Assembly: GCF_008274585.1 (NCBI RefSeq)
Contig: NZ_VTRT01000010.1
Location: 1 to 64,000, forward strand
Origin: Pedobacter sp. BS3
Lineage (GTDB): Bacteria; Bacteroidota; Bacteroidia; Sphingobacteriales; Sphingobacteriaceae
Direction: 5' to 3'
Length of the DNA stretch: 64,000 nucleotides
Shown: positions 27,304 through 35,572 of the stretch, piece after piece
Numbering within the stretch: the stretch's first letter is position 1
Layout: every line of letters starts with the position of its first letter
Notes under the pieces: model-generated
Told to the model about the DNA's origin: nothing
The model's database searches: none
The model's input: the letters and a program-made list of their open reading frames with translations, nothing else
Translations under genes and position numbers: made by a program

Positions 27304-27527
27304 CTGAAGGTGGCGGATGGTTCATGGTTCTTTAAAAATTGACAGTTGACAATGGAGAGTTGACAATGTCTGCATAGTTCATAGCCTTTTAGTCCACAAG
27401 TTGAGAAAATCCGAAAGCGTTTTAAGCAGAAAGCTACTACACAATACCCTACACTCAATACCAGAAAGAGTTGAAGTGCCGAATAACGAACAAATGTTTA
27501 GATTTGTGACGTATAGCGCATTTAACT
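27304..27527. repeat. Copy of the mosaic intergenic repeat (reverse orientation)
   Basis: The gap contains GGCGGATGGTTCATGGTTC, then AATTGACAGTTGACAATGG and AGAGTTGACAATGTCTGCAT, then AGTTCATAGCC. These are the reverse complements of the ATGAACCAT and TGTCAACTCTCCATTGTCAA modules found in other gaps. No gene seen. Confidence 0.6.
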
Positions 27528-27887
27528 ATGGCATTCAGGAAACCCGAAGCATACATTGTCGAGATAAAAACTATTCTGGCACAGGCAAGGCAGAAAGCGT
27601 ATCAGGCAGTGAACGCGGCTATGGTAGAAGCTTACTGGCTCATCGGTAAACGTATTGTAGAAGAAGAACAACACGGAAAAGAACGGGCCGGGCATGGTGA
27701 AGCCCTGTTAAAAAAGCTCTCTGTTGCCCTTACCGGGGAATTTGGCAAGGGATTTTCTTATGCTAACCTGCGTAATTTCAGGCAATTTTATCTTACTTAT
27801 CCTGATATCGGGATTTGCTACACACTGTGTAGCAAATTGAGTTGGACGTATCATCGTTTGATTTTGAAGCAGCTAAACAAGAGGTAA
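27528..27887 (+). pseudogene. DUF1016/YhcG-type nuclease gene, truncated to its N-terminal domain
   Basis: The 119-residue product matches the N-terminal DUF1016 domain: AYIVEIKTILAQARQKAYQA, VEAYWLIGKRIVEEEQHG, LLKKLSVALTGEFGKGFS and NLRNFRQFYLTYP, then LSWTYHRLIL. Full proteins of this family have about 340 residues and carry a PD-(D/E)XK nuclease domain after this point. Here a stop follows LKQLNKR, and gpsA starts 38 bases later, so the nuclease half has been deleted. It is either a dead remnant or a short stand-alone domain; I favour a remnant because it sits in repeat-rich, rearranged DNA. Confidence 0.75.
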
Positions 27888-27925
27888 GTGATCAAAACAC
27901 CAAACAAAAGAGTAACGTACACTTA

Positions 27926-28933
27926 ATGAAATTTTCAATCAATAAAATTGCTGTAATTGGGGGTGGAAGCTGGGCTACCGCGATTATCAAAATGCTGACG
28001 GACAATACGCAGCCTAAAGAAATATTCTGGTGGATACGTAACCGTGATACCGCAAACCACGTTCGCAGCTTTAAACATAATCCGCAGTATTTAAGTTCGA
28101 TAGAAATTAAAGTACCTGCCGAAAATATCGGTACAAACCTGAAATCGTTGGTAAAGCAGGCTGATACCATTTTGCTCAATGTGCCGGCGGCCTTTTTAAA
28201 AGAAGCATTAAAAAATGTTTCGGCTGAGGATTTCAAGGATAAAAAAATCATATCGGCAATAAAAGGCATTGTTCCCGATGAGAATATGATCATTGCCGAA
28301 TTTCTGAACCAGAAATACGATGTTCCGCTTACCGATATTGTGGTTATCAGTGGTCCCTGCCATGCTGAAGAAGTGGCGCTTGAAAAGTTATCATATCTCA
28401 CCATCGCTTCCGCGGATGTTCAGCTGGCTTCTGATTTTGCTTCGCTGATACAGACGCGGTATATTAAAACCAGCATTTCTGATGATATTTATGGAACCGA
28501 ATATGGAGCTGTTCTGAAAAATATCTATGCCATAGCCAGTGGTATTTGTCACGGGGTAGGTTACGGGGATAATTTTCAGGCCGTGCTTATCTCGAATGCC
28601 ATCCGTGAGATGGAACGTTTTGTGGCTGCTGTTCATCCTATAAACCGTGATATTAAGGAACCTGCATACCTCGGTGATTTACTGGTTACCGCGTACTCAC
28701 AATTCAGCCGTAACCGGACATTTGGAAATATGATAGGTAAAGGATATACGGTACGTTCGGCACAACTGGAAATGAATATGATTGCCGAGGGATATTATGC
28801 AGCTAATTGCCTGCAGCAAATTAATAAGGCATACCAGGTAGATATGCCGATATGCCAGGCCGTTTATGCTGTACTGTATGAAAAAAGATCGCCTTTGATA
28901 GAAATGAAACTACTGGCCGATAAGCTGAACTGA
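27926..28933 (+). CDS. gpsA: Glycerol-3-phosphate dehydrogenase [NAD(P)+]
   Basis: A 335-residue cytoplasmic enzyme that reduces dihydroxyacetone phosphate to sn-glycerol 3-phosphate for phospholipid synthesis. The Rossmann motif is IAVIGGGSWATAI at the N-terminus, followed by SAIKGI, VISGPCHAEEVA, YGAVLKNIYAIASGI (catalytic Lys) and a C-terminal helical domain with YLGDLLVTAYSQFSRNRTFG. I start at MKFSINK (27926); the open frame extends 28 codons upstream but that stretch is the shadow of the truncated DUF1016 gene. Probably transcribed with the small protein genes that follow (41-base gap). Confidence 0.95.
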   Translation: MKFSINKIAVIGGGSWATAIIKMLTDNTQPKEIFWWIRNRDTANHVRSFKHNPQYLSSIEIKVPAENIGTNLKSLVKQADTILLNVPAAFLKEALKNVSAEDFKDKKIISAIKGIVPDENMIIAEFLNQKYDVPLTDIVVISGPCHAEEVALEKLSYLTIASADVQLASDFASLIQTRYIKTSISDDIYGTEYGAVLKNIYAIASGICHGVGYGDNFQAVLISNAIREMERFVAAVHPINRDIKEPAYLGDLLVTAYSQFSRNRTFGNMIGKGYTVRSAQLEMNMIAEGYYAANCLQQINKAYQVDMPICQAVYAVLYEKRSPLIEMKLLADKLN

Positions 28934-28974
28934 TTTTACATTTTCAAAACCACTCACTTTTTACGGTGTTATTC

Positions 28975-29274
28975 ATGAAAACCAAAGACATTATGAAAAC
29001 ATCGTCATTACTAACCATAGCAGCTGGTGCTGCAGCGTTAGGCGCCGCCTGGTACTTCAATCGTAAAGAAACCATGCGTATGGGGCAAAAGCTTGCTGAT
29101 GAAGCACGCGACATGGGTAAGCGTACCGCCCGTTATGCCCGCCGGTTAAAAAATAAATTGCTGCATCATATTACAGGGCCTAACGGCGAAGCGGTTTATA
29201 CCGATATGTATGACCGCATGTTCTACGAAGATGAGGCCGGCAGAAGGATATATATGCAACCTGAATCTGTTTAA
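28975..29274 (+). CDS. Small membrane-anchored protein with GPxG-Y tail motif
   Basis: A 99-residue protein of unknown function. Residues about 7-22 (SSLLTIAAGAAALGAAWYF) form a single hydrophobic helix, then a basic amphipathic segment (MGQKLADEARDMGKRTARYA) resembling YtxH/general-stress proteins. The tail GPNGEAVYTDMYDRMFYEDE...GRRIYM matches the tail of the next gene (GPQGQTIYIDSHSKYYW...GEKVYV). A start at 28993 is possible. Both proteins seem to share a small C-terminal domain behind different N-terminal targeting segments. Confidence 0.75.
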   Translation: MKTKDIMKTSSLLTIAAGAAALGAAWYFNRKETMRMGQKLADEARDMGKRTARYARRLKNKLLHHITGPNGEAVYTDMYDRMFYEDEAGRRIYMQPESV

Positions 29275-29319
29275 ACTCAACTTGTGATTGCATCTTACCA
29301 TTAAAAAAACATAAGAACA

Positions 29320-29637
29320 ATGAAAGCGATATGGAAAATAGCTGCTATAGCTGTGTGTATGGCTGTAGCTACCGGAGCTTCGGCTCAGGATAAGAAAAAA
29401 GACACCGTTAAAATAGGCGAAGGAATTGACCGGGCCGCTAAAAAGGTTGGGCATAAAACGGCGGAGGTTGCCAGTAAGGGCGCCGCAAAGATTGTGGATA
29501 AAACGTATAAAGACAAGGTTGGTCCTCAGGGACAAACCATTTACATAGACAGTCACTCCAAATATTATTGGATTAATAAAAAAGGAGAGAAGGTGTATGT
29601 TACTAAAGCTCAACTGAAAGATGCGCCTAAAGAGTAA
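29320..29637 (+). CDS. Small exported protein sharing the GPxG-Y tail
   Basis: A 105-residue protein with a clear Sec signal peptide (residues 1-22, ending ASA-QD). The mature part is Lys-rich (DKKKDTVKIGEGIDRAAKKV), predicted helical and probably amphipathic, and ends with the GPQGQTIYIDSHSKYYWINK...GEKVYVTKAQL tail shared with the preceding gene. No family recognised. It lies 45 bases after that gene on the same strand, so the two are likely co-expressed. A strong bidirectional terminator follows. Confidence 0.8.
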   Translation: MKAIWKIAAIAVCMAVATGASAQDKKKDTVKIGEGIDRAAKKVGHKTAEVASKGAAKIVDKTYKDKVGPQGQTIYIDSHSKYYWINKKGEKVYVTKAQLKDAPKE

Positions 29638-29660
29638 ACATTAAATTACATATCTTATAT

Positions 29661-29700
29661 AAAGAGAAAAAGCTACCTAAAACGGGTAGCTTTTTCTTTA
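29661..29700. terminator. Bidirectional terminator between convergent genes
   Basis: AAAGAGAAAAAGCTACC and GGGTAGCTTTTTCTTT form a stem of about 15 bp (one mismatch) around a 6-base loop, with A/T runs on both sides. It separates the plus-strand small-protein gene from the minus-strand helicase gene. Confidence 0.85.
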
Positions 29701-29722
29701 TATAGAATTTGGGTAACCACTT

Positions 29723-31516
29723 TTACCACTTTTTTCTGCGGTCGCCGCCACGGTTACCTTCGTGCCGTTCATCGCGGCGCTTTCCTGAAAAATCGCGAAA
29801 ACCGCCAGTAGAGTTGCTGCGCCGTTCCCTGCGTTCGCGGAAAGAACCTCCGGTGCTGCGTTCCCTGCCACCACCACGGCTTTCGCCACGGTCGCCAGCC
29901 AGTTCGATACGTACATTTCGGCCCTGAAAGTCTACCGATTTAAAGCCTTGCTGAACCTGGTCGACTACATTATTCTCCACTTCAAAGAAGGTATACACAC
30001 CTTTCAGGTCTATTTTCCCAACGGCTTTTCCGCTAATGCGGGCGTTGCTGCAAATAAATCCGAGCATATCGCCACGGGTAAAATCATCTACAGAGCCCAG
30101 GTTAATGAACAGGCGGGTATAATTGCCCCGGGAAGAAGTACGGTCATACCGGTCGCCACGACCACGGTCGCTGCTGCGCTCTTCGTAAGCCGGAGCATTC
30201 AGGTCTGGCGCATCCTTATAATAATCCAGGAACCGGTTAAATTCCAACGATGCAAAGCGCTTGATCACATCTTCCTTGCTCAGGTCTTTAAACTCGTCCA
30301 TAATGCGGGGAATGTATTGCTCGATCTGATCTTCGTTAACCGTTACACTATGTACTTTGTGTATCAGGCCGAAAAGTTGTTTTTCGCACACATCAAAGCC
30401 GGTAGGGATCTCGGCCTTGGTAAACTGTTTGCCGATCACACGCTCTATCTGGCGTATTTTGCCTAACTCCTTTGAGTTAATAATGGCAATAGAAACACCG
30501 GTTTTACCCGCACGTGCGGTTCGTCCGCTGCGGTGCGTATAGTTTTCTATCTCATCGGGCAGCGAATAGTTGATTACGTGGGTAACATCGTTTACATCAA
30601 TACCACGTGCGGCAACATCGGTAGCAATTAACAGTTGCAGGCTTCTGTCGCGGTAACGCTTCATTACCTTGTCACGCTGCTGCTGCGATAAATCGCCATG
30701 CAAGGCATCAGCATTATAACCGTCTTTGATAAGCGCTTCGGCAATTTCTTGCGTTTCTATTTTGGTACGGCAAAATACGATACCAAAAATTTCGGGATTA
30801 AAATCAACGATCCGTTTAAACGCTGCATATTTATCGCGGGCACGCACCACATAATACTCATGGTCAATGTTGGCATTACCGGTATTTTTGGTGCCCATGG
30901 TCAGCTCATGCGGATCGGTCATGTATTTCTTGGCGATGCGACGAACTTCACTTGGCATGGTTGCCGAAAACAGCCATGTTTTTTTATCCTCCGGAGTGGT
31001 GGATAATATGCTGTCGATGTCTTCCTGGAAGCCCATATTGAGCATTTCGTCGGCTTCGTCGAGCACTACGTAACGTACTGCCGAAAAATCAATAGCCTTG
31101 CGGTTGATAATGTCCAGCATACGGCCGGGGGTTGCAACTACAATCTGCACGCCGCGTTTAATCTGGCGAAGCTGATCTGAGATGCTGGCGCCCCCGTAAA
31201 CGGCAACAATATGCACGTTACTGAGGTTTTTTGCGTAGTTTTTGATGTCGTTCGCGATTTGTAAGCACAATTCGCGGGTGGGGCACAAGACAAGTGCCTG
31301 GGGATGATTTTCTGAGAAATCAAGTAATTCTAACAAAGGAAGACCAAATGCTGCGGTTTTTCCTGTGCCGGTTTGAGCTAATCCGACAAAATCGTTGCTG
31401 CCTGAAAGTAATACCGGGATGGCTTGTTCCTGGATAGGCGTGGGATTCTCAAATCCCAGCTCGGTAATGGCATTAACAATATCATGACGGATACCCAACG
31501 TACTAAATGGGTTCAT
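29723..31516 (-). CDS. DEAD-box RNA helicase (DeaD/CsdA-like)
   Basis: A 597-residue ATP-dependent RNA helicase. N-terminal Q motif (GFENPTPIQEQAIP), Walker A (AQTGTGKTAAFG), VLDEADEML, SATMP and HRSGRTARAG give the full helicase core to about residue 370. A DbpA-type RNA-binding domain follows near 455-530 (RLFINLGSVDDFTRGDMLGF), then an Arg/Gly-rich tail (RGESRGGGRERSTGG). It would unwind structured RNA in ribosome assembly or cold adaptation. Start at MNPFSTLG (31516); the extra open codons upstream do not look coding. Confidence 0.95.
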   Translation of the reverse strand: MNPFSTLGIRHDIVNAITELGFENPTPIQEQAIPVLLSGSNDFVGLAQTGTGKTAAFGLPLLELLDFSENHPQALVLCPTRELCLQIANDIKNYAKNLSNVHIVAVYGGASISDQLRQIKRGVQIVVATPGRMLDIINRKAIDFSAVRYVVLDEADEMLNMGFQEDIDSILSTTPEDKKTWLFSATMPSEVRRIAKKYMTDPHELTMGTKNTGNANIDHEYYVVRARDKYAAFKRIVDFNPEIFGIVFCRTKIETQEIAEALIKDGYNADALHGDLSQQQRDKVMKRYRDRSLQLLIATDVAARGIDVNDVTHVINYSLPDEIENYTHRSGRTARAGKTGVSIAIINSKELGKIRQIERVIGKQFTKAEIPTGFDVCEKQLFGLIHKVHSVTVNEDQIEQYIPRIMDEFKDLSKEDVIKRFASLEFNRFLDYYKDAPDLNAPAYEERSSDRGRGDRYDRTSSRGNYTRLFINLGSVDDFTRGDMLGFICSNARISGKAVGKIDLKGVYTFFEVENNVVDQVQQGFKSVDFQGRNVRIELAGDRGESRGGGRERSTGGSFRERRERRSNSTGGFRDFSGKRRDERHEGNRGGDRRKKW

Positions 31517-31585
31517 GATAACATATAATGCTTTCGCGTCATTGCGAAAGCGCCGCAAAGATACGCTTTTTTTGCTGATGTGAAA

Positions 31586-31745
31586 GCCCACCCCAACCCT
31601 CCCAAAGGGAGGGGTAGGACAATACTCTTTGTTTTGTCTCTTGCTTCTACAGTCTTATCTCTGGAATGTCACTGCTTAAACTATGAACCATACAGGTATT
31701 GTTCACTATCAACTATCCATTGTCCACTATTAAAGTTACTTCTAC
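31586..31745. repeat. Copy of the mosaic intergenic repeat
   Basis: Modules in order: CCCACCCCAACCCTCCC-AAA-GGGAGGGG palindromic box (31590-31617), a TTTGTTTTGTCTCTTGCTTC segment, an ACTATGAACCATACAGG box (31679-31695), then TATCAACTATCCATTGTCC and an ACTATTAAAG end. The order is the same as in the copy at 32974. No gene seen. Confidence 0.65.
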
Positions 31746-31747
31746 CT

Positions 31748-32857
31748 TTATCTACTCACAAAACGGGCGCTGCTGTGCAATCCCGGGCCGGTTAATGTAG
31801 CAATGTAGATATTTTTAGAAAGTAAAGCAGGAACAGTTAACGTATTGTACCCTTTTGTTAAAGCTACCGAAGCGTTTGCAATGGCATGACCGCTTATATC
31901 TGTAATTTGTACCGTGGCCGGCCCTTCTGTATGGGCATACACAAACAGGTTTACCTTTTGCTGTGATGCATCGGCATATACGTTGAGGTGTTCGTCGGTC
32001 AGGCCCATATCAGCATACGCATCGGCAAGAATTTTTTCATTCCCGTTTTGGTCTACCTGTTTTAAACGGTAATAGTTTAACCCATTTTGCGGATTGAAAT
32101 CGGTGAATGTGTATGTTGAATATTCTGTTGTTGTGCCTTTACCTGTTACCCTGGCAATGCTGCTGAAATTGCTGCCATCCTGCGAACGTAAGATGTCAAA
32201 ATAAGCATTATCCTGCTCGGATGCGGTTTGCCAGTTTAGCAGAGCGGTTGTGCCTTGTTTTTTAGCGGTGAAGGATGTTAGGGTGACGGGGAGGGTGGAA
32301 GTTACTCCATTAATGGTAATATTATTAATACGGAAGTTCCCACCTGAAGATGATGCATTGTATCCCCATATTCTAAATGTTATAGTACCACTAATAGCTG
32401 TTGTTGGAAGATTAGTTAAGGTAAAAGTAGTTAAAGATGATGTGTTGTCGTTACTAAAATCTCCTGCCTCACTTGAAGTGGAAAAACCATTCTGGCTATA
32501 TTGAACTTTTAAAGCTGTCGGCCCTGCATTTGTTCGTCCAGCATCAAAAGTAACGGAAGATAATAGCATCTGTTTTCCTGAATTGGTAGTTATACTAAAT
32601 TCGCAATATTTGCTGGAACTGCTAAAAGTAGCACTTGTTGGCCATCCACTCGCATAAACAGATGATGGCGAGGATAAGTATGTGACATTGCCGGCACTGA
32701 AAATTAAACTACTATTTGTTACATCACCGGAAGATGTTGTAGCGGTAGTTGTTTCACTTGTGAAATTCCATTGACCTAATATGTCTGCTTTGGATACTGA
32801 AGCAGATAATACTTCCATAAGAAATAAAGATAATGCGAATAGTAAAGCTTTTTTCAT
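31748..32857 (-). CDS. Secreted protein with T9SS-type C-terminal region
   Basis: A 369-residue secreted protein with a signal peptide (residues 1-25, ending SKA-DI). The N-terminal part (about 28-190) is a Ser/Thr-rich beta-sandwich (ILGQWNFTSETTTATTS, then FRIWGYNASSSGGNFRINNI). After LPVTLTSFTAKKQGTTALLNWQTA comes a fibronectin-like segment, and the last ~75 residues resemble a type IX secretion sorting domain (LNVYADASQQKVNLFV, then an ARFVSR end). The canonical type A terminal motif is weak, so the sorting call is tentative; the LPV.LTSF.A linker is a common marker of such proteins. Likely exported to the surface or medium; function unknown. Confidence 0.75.
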   Translation of the reverse strand: MKKALLFALSLFLMEVLSASVSKADILGQWNFTSETTTATTSSGDVTNSSLIFSAGNVTYLSSPSSVYASGWPTSATFSSSSKYCEFSITTNSGKQMLLSSVTFDAGRTNAGPTALKVQYSQNGFSTSSEAGDFSNDNTSSLTTFTLTNLPTTAISGTITFRIWGYNASSSGGNFRINNITINGVTSTLPVTLTSFTAKKQGTTALLNWQTASEQDNAYFDILRSQDGSNFSSIARVTGKGTTTEYSTYTFTDFNPQNGLNYYRLKQVDQNGNEKILADAYADMGLTDEHLNVYADASQQKVNLFVYAHTEGPATVQITDISGHAIANASVALTKGYNTLTVPALLSKNIYIATLTGPGLHSSARFVSR

Positions 32858-33442
32858 AACGTTTTGATTTGATTGAAGTTAAAAGTAATGAAACGTATTG
32901 ATAAATAGCAATATTACTGTCTGGCTGTTGAAAAAAAGTGGTTCATGTTAGTTTTTTGCTGTTAGGGGAGTTTGGTATTGAGTATTGAAGCCCACCCCGA
33001 CCCTCCCTAAGGGAGGGAGTTTGGTAGTGCTCCTTGTCTTGTTTCTTCTGTTATAGTTTTTGGCTTTTAGCCTTTTGCTTTTGGCTCTCTTTCAACTCAT
33101 GAACCATACAGATATTGTCCATTGTCAACTGCCCATTATCAACTCTCACTTGTCCACTGTCCATTGTCCACTGTCAATTATTAAAGATTGTTTCCGGTCT
33201 TTTCTGACTTTCCCGACTTACGGACTACAAGCTATGAACTATAAGCCATTTTTAACATTTATTAACATTTCAACCCCTTCCGGATTTTAGTTGCATTTAT
33301 AAATTTGCGGTGTTCAAAACCATTACCGGAAAATTTAGAGGGGGGAAACGTACAGCAGTGATGAGTATCATTCGCGGTAATGTTTGTTAGGGTACCAGGA
33401 GCCATTTTAAGAATCTATAATTTATCTTAAATAGTTTTTTCA
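32858..33442. repeat. 585-base gap holding the longest copy of the mosaic repeat
   Basis: From 32974 to about 33250 lies the fullest copy: palindromic box CCCTCCCTAAGGGAGGG, TGCTCCTTGTCTTGTTTCTTC, TTTTTGGCTTTTAGCCTTTTG, CATGAACCATACAG, a run of TGTCAAC/TGTCCACT units, TCAATTATTAAAGA, then TTCCGGTCTTTTCTGACTTTC and an AGCTATGAACTAT box. Positions 32974-33165 are nearly identical to the reverse complement of 54892-55089. At 33300-33307 TAAATTTG matches the Bacteroidetes -7 box (TAnnTTTG), a possible start site for the NEW3/ABC operon; no clear -33 box was found. Confidence 0.65.
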
Positions 33443-34600
33443 ATGTCTATACGTACAAAACGCATCATGCAATGTATGGCTTTGCTGTTGATAACAGGGG
33501 CCATCGCAGTATTTTCTGCACAATCAGTCCGGGCTCAGGGACTTACCCTGTACACGCCGTACACTAAAATCTCGGTTCCGCCGGGCGAGTCGCTTGATTT
33601 TTCAATTGACGTCATTAACAACTCAAAAGCCGTTAAGCGGGCCGATATAGCCATTACAGGCTTGCCTAAAGGCTGGACGTACACCCTAAAATCCGGGGGC
33701 TGGACGGTAGAGCAGGTTTCGGTGCTGCCTAACGACAGGAAAAACCTGGCCTTGCAGGTGCAGGTTCCGTTTAAGGTGAATAAAGGCGCTTACCGCTTCT
33801 ATGTTACAGCCCGGGGTATGGGCACATTGCCGCTAACGGTCATCATCTCCCGGCAGGGAACCTATCAAACTGATCTGACCACTACTCAGGCCAATATGGA
33901 GGGCGCAGCAAGCTCCACGTTTACTTTCAATGCCACATTACAAAACCGTACCGCCGGCAACCAGGTGTATGCGTTAAGTGCGCTGGCCCCCGAAGGCTGG
34001 AATATTGCCTTTAAGGCTAATTACAAGCAGGTATCATCTGTTAATATAGAAGCCAATAAAACCCAGGAGCTAACGATTGAAATTAAGCCGTCAGACCAGA
34101 CAAAGGCCGGTACGTACAAAATTCCGGTACTGGCAAGCAGCGGCGGCACTTCGGCCCGGCTTGAGCTGGAAGTAACGGTTACCGGTTCTTACAGCATGGA
34201 GCTTACCACACCAAGCGGTTTACTAAGCACCGACGTCACTGCCGGCGATCATAAGCGGATAGAGCTCCAGGTGAAAAATACCGGCTCTGCCGATTTGAAG
34301 AATGTTGAATTAAAAGCTACCACTCCTGCAAACTGGGATGTGCAATTTGAGCCTGCAAAGGTCGAATCGATATCCGCCGGGCAATCGGCACAGGTATTTG
34401 CAACTATCAAAGCCGACAGGAAGGCTATTGCCGGCGATTATGTAACTGAAATGACCGCCTCCACACCCGAAACCTCGTCAAAGATTTCTGTAAGGGTCAC
34501 TGTGGAAACCTCGCTGATATGGGGCTGGCTGGGCATTTTGATCGTTCTGATAGCGGCAGGAAGCGTTTATTATTTGTTCAGAAGATACGGAAGGAGGTAG
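33443..34600 (+). CDS. NEW3-domain exported protein with C-terminal membrane anchor
   Basis: A 385-residue protein with a signal peptide (residues about 12-31, ending RAQ-G), three consecutive Ig-like NEW3 (alpha-galactosidase-associated) domains, and a C-terminal transmembrane helix (WGWLGILIVLIAAGSVYYLF) with a short basic tail. Repeated features such as VPPGESLDFSIDVINNS, LPKGWTY and PEGWNIAF, and LKNVELKATTPANWDVQFEP mark the domains. It lies four bases before the ABC ATPase gene, so it is very probably part of the transporter, presenting its Ig-like ectodomain outside the cytoplasmic membrane. Similar NEW3-ABC operons are known; the substrate is not known. Confidence 0.88.
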   Translation: MSIRTKRIMQCMALLLITGAIAVFSAQSVRAQGLTLYTPYTKISVPPGESLDFSIDVINNSKAVKRADIAITGLPKGWTYTLKSGGWTVEQVSVLPNDRKNLALQVQVPFKVNKGAYRFYVTARGMGTLPLTVIISRQGTYQTDLTTTQANMEGAASSTFTFNATLQNRTAGNQVYALSALAPEGWNIAFKANYKQVSSVNIEANKTQELTIEIKPSDQTKAGTYKIPVLASSGGTSARLELEVTVTGSYSMELTTPSGLLSTDVTAGDHKRIELQVKNTGSADLKNVELKATTPANWDVQFEPAKVESISAGQSAQVFATIKADRKAIAGDYVTEMTASTPETSSKISVRVTVETSLIWGWLGILIVLIAAGSVYYLFRRYGRR

Positions 34601-34603
34601 GCC

Positions 34604-35572
34604 GTGGGCGAATCTGTTATTGAGCTGGTAGGCCTTACGAAACAATATGATTCACTAACGGCTGTAAACCATCTTAACCTGAATATCCGTAAAGGCGAAG
34701 TGTTTGGCCTTCTTGGCCCCAATGGTGCCGGAAAATCCACTACCATTTTAATGATGCTTGGCTTAACAGAACCTACTTCAGGGACGGTAAGGGTATGCGG
34801 TATTGACCCGCTGAAGCATCCGCTTGAGGTGAAACGGAAAGTGGGTTATATGCCGGATGATATCGGGTTTTACGAAAATTATTCAGGGTTGGATAACCTG
34901 CTGTACACTGCCGGTTTGAACCGGATACCCGTACGCGAAGCCGAGGAAAGAGCCATGCAGTTGCTTGAGCGTGTCGGCTTACGCGATGTGGCACATAAGA
35001 AGGCCGGAAAGTACTCCCGCGGTATGCGGCAACGGCTGGGGCTGGCGGATGTGCTGATCAAAGATCCGGAAATTATTATACTGGATGAGCCAACTTTGGG
35101 TATTGACCCGCAGGGGATACGTGAATTCCTGGAGCTGATCATTCAGCTGAGCAGTAAAGAAGGAATTACGGTATTGTTATCATCGCACCATCTGCACCAC
35201 GTGCAGCAGGTATGCGATCGTGTAGGCATCTTTGTAGAAGGTAAGCTGCTTGCCGAAGGTGATGTTTCCAGCCTGTCGGCACAATTGTTTCCCGGCGAAC
35301 CTTATGTCATTGAGGCGGGTGCTGTGCCGGGTTCCGGCACGACAGGCAATTGGCAGGCCGCTCTGGCAGATGCCTTGCAGCAACTGGATGGTGTAAGTTC
35401 TGTGCGTTACGAAGAGGATAAATTCAGGATCAGCTGTACGCATGATCTGAGTGCGGCTATATCCCGCTTTATTGTTGAAAAAGGTTATGACCTGGTTCAC
35501 CTGAACCGCAAGACGTATGCGCTGGATGATATTTACCAGCGTTATTTTGAAGGAGGCAAAGCTCATGCATAA
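34604..35572 (+). CDS. ABC transporter ATP-binding protein
   Basis: A 322-residue ATPase starting at GTG. Walker A GPNGAGKST, Q-loop region GYMPDDIGFYENYSG, signature YSRGMRQRLGLA, Walker B IIILDEPTLGID and the H-loop SSHHLHH are all present, so it should hydrolyse ATP. A C-terminal domain of about 90 residues is typical of ABC-2-type exporter ATPases (NosF/CcmA-like). It is coupled to both neighbours: four bases after the NEW3 gene and overlapping the permease start by 8 bases. Confidence 0.96.
   Translation: MGESVIELVGLTKQYDSLTAVNHLNLNIRKGEVFGLLGPNGAGKSTTILMMLGLTEPTSGTVRVCGIDPLKHPLEVKRKVGYMPDDIGFYENYSGLDNLLYTAGLNRIPVREAEERAMQLLERVGLRDVAHKKAGKYSRGMRQRLGLADVLIKDPEIIILDEPTLGIDPQGIREFLELIIQLSSKEGITVLLSSHHLHHVQQVCDRVGIFVEGKLLAEGDVSSLSAQLFPGEPYVIEAGAVPGSGTTGNWQAALADALQQLDGVSSVRYEEDKFRISCTHDLSAAISRFIVEKGYDLVHLNRKTYALDDIYQRYFEGGKAHA

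Noticed and set aside
27842-27925. N-terminal extension of GpsA
   Set aside because: The stretch overlaps the DUF1016 remnant in another frame; GpsA proteins begin directly before the IAVIGGG motif.
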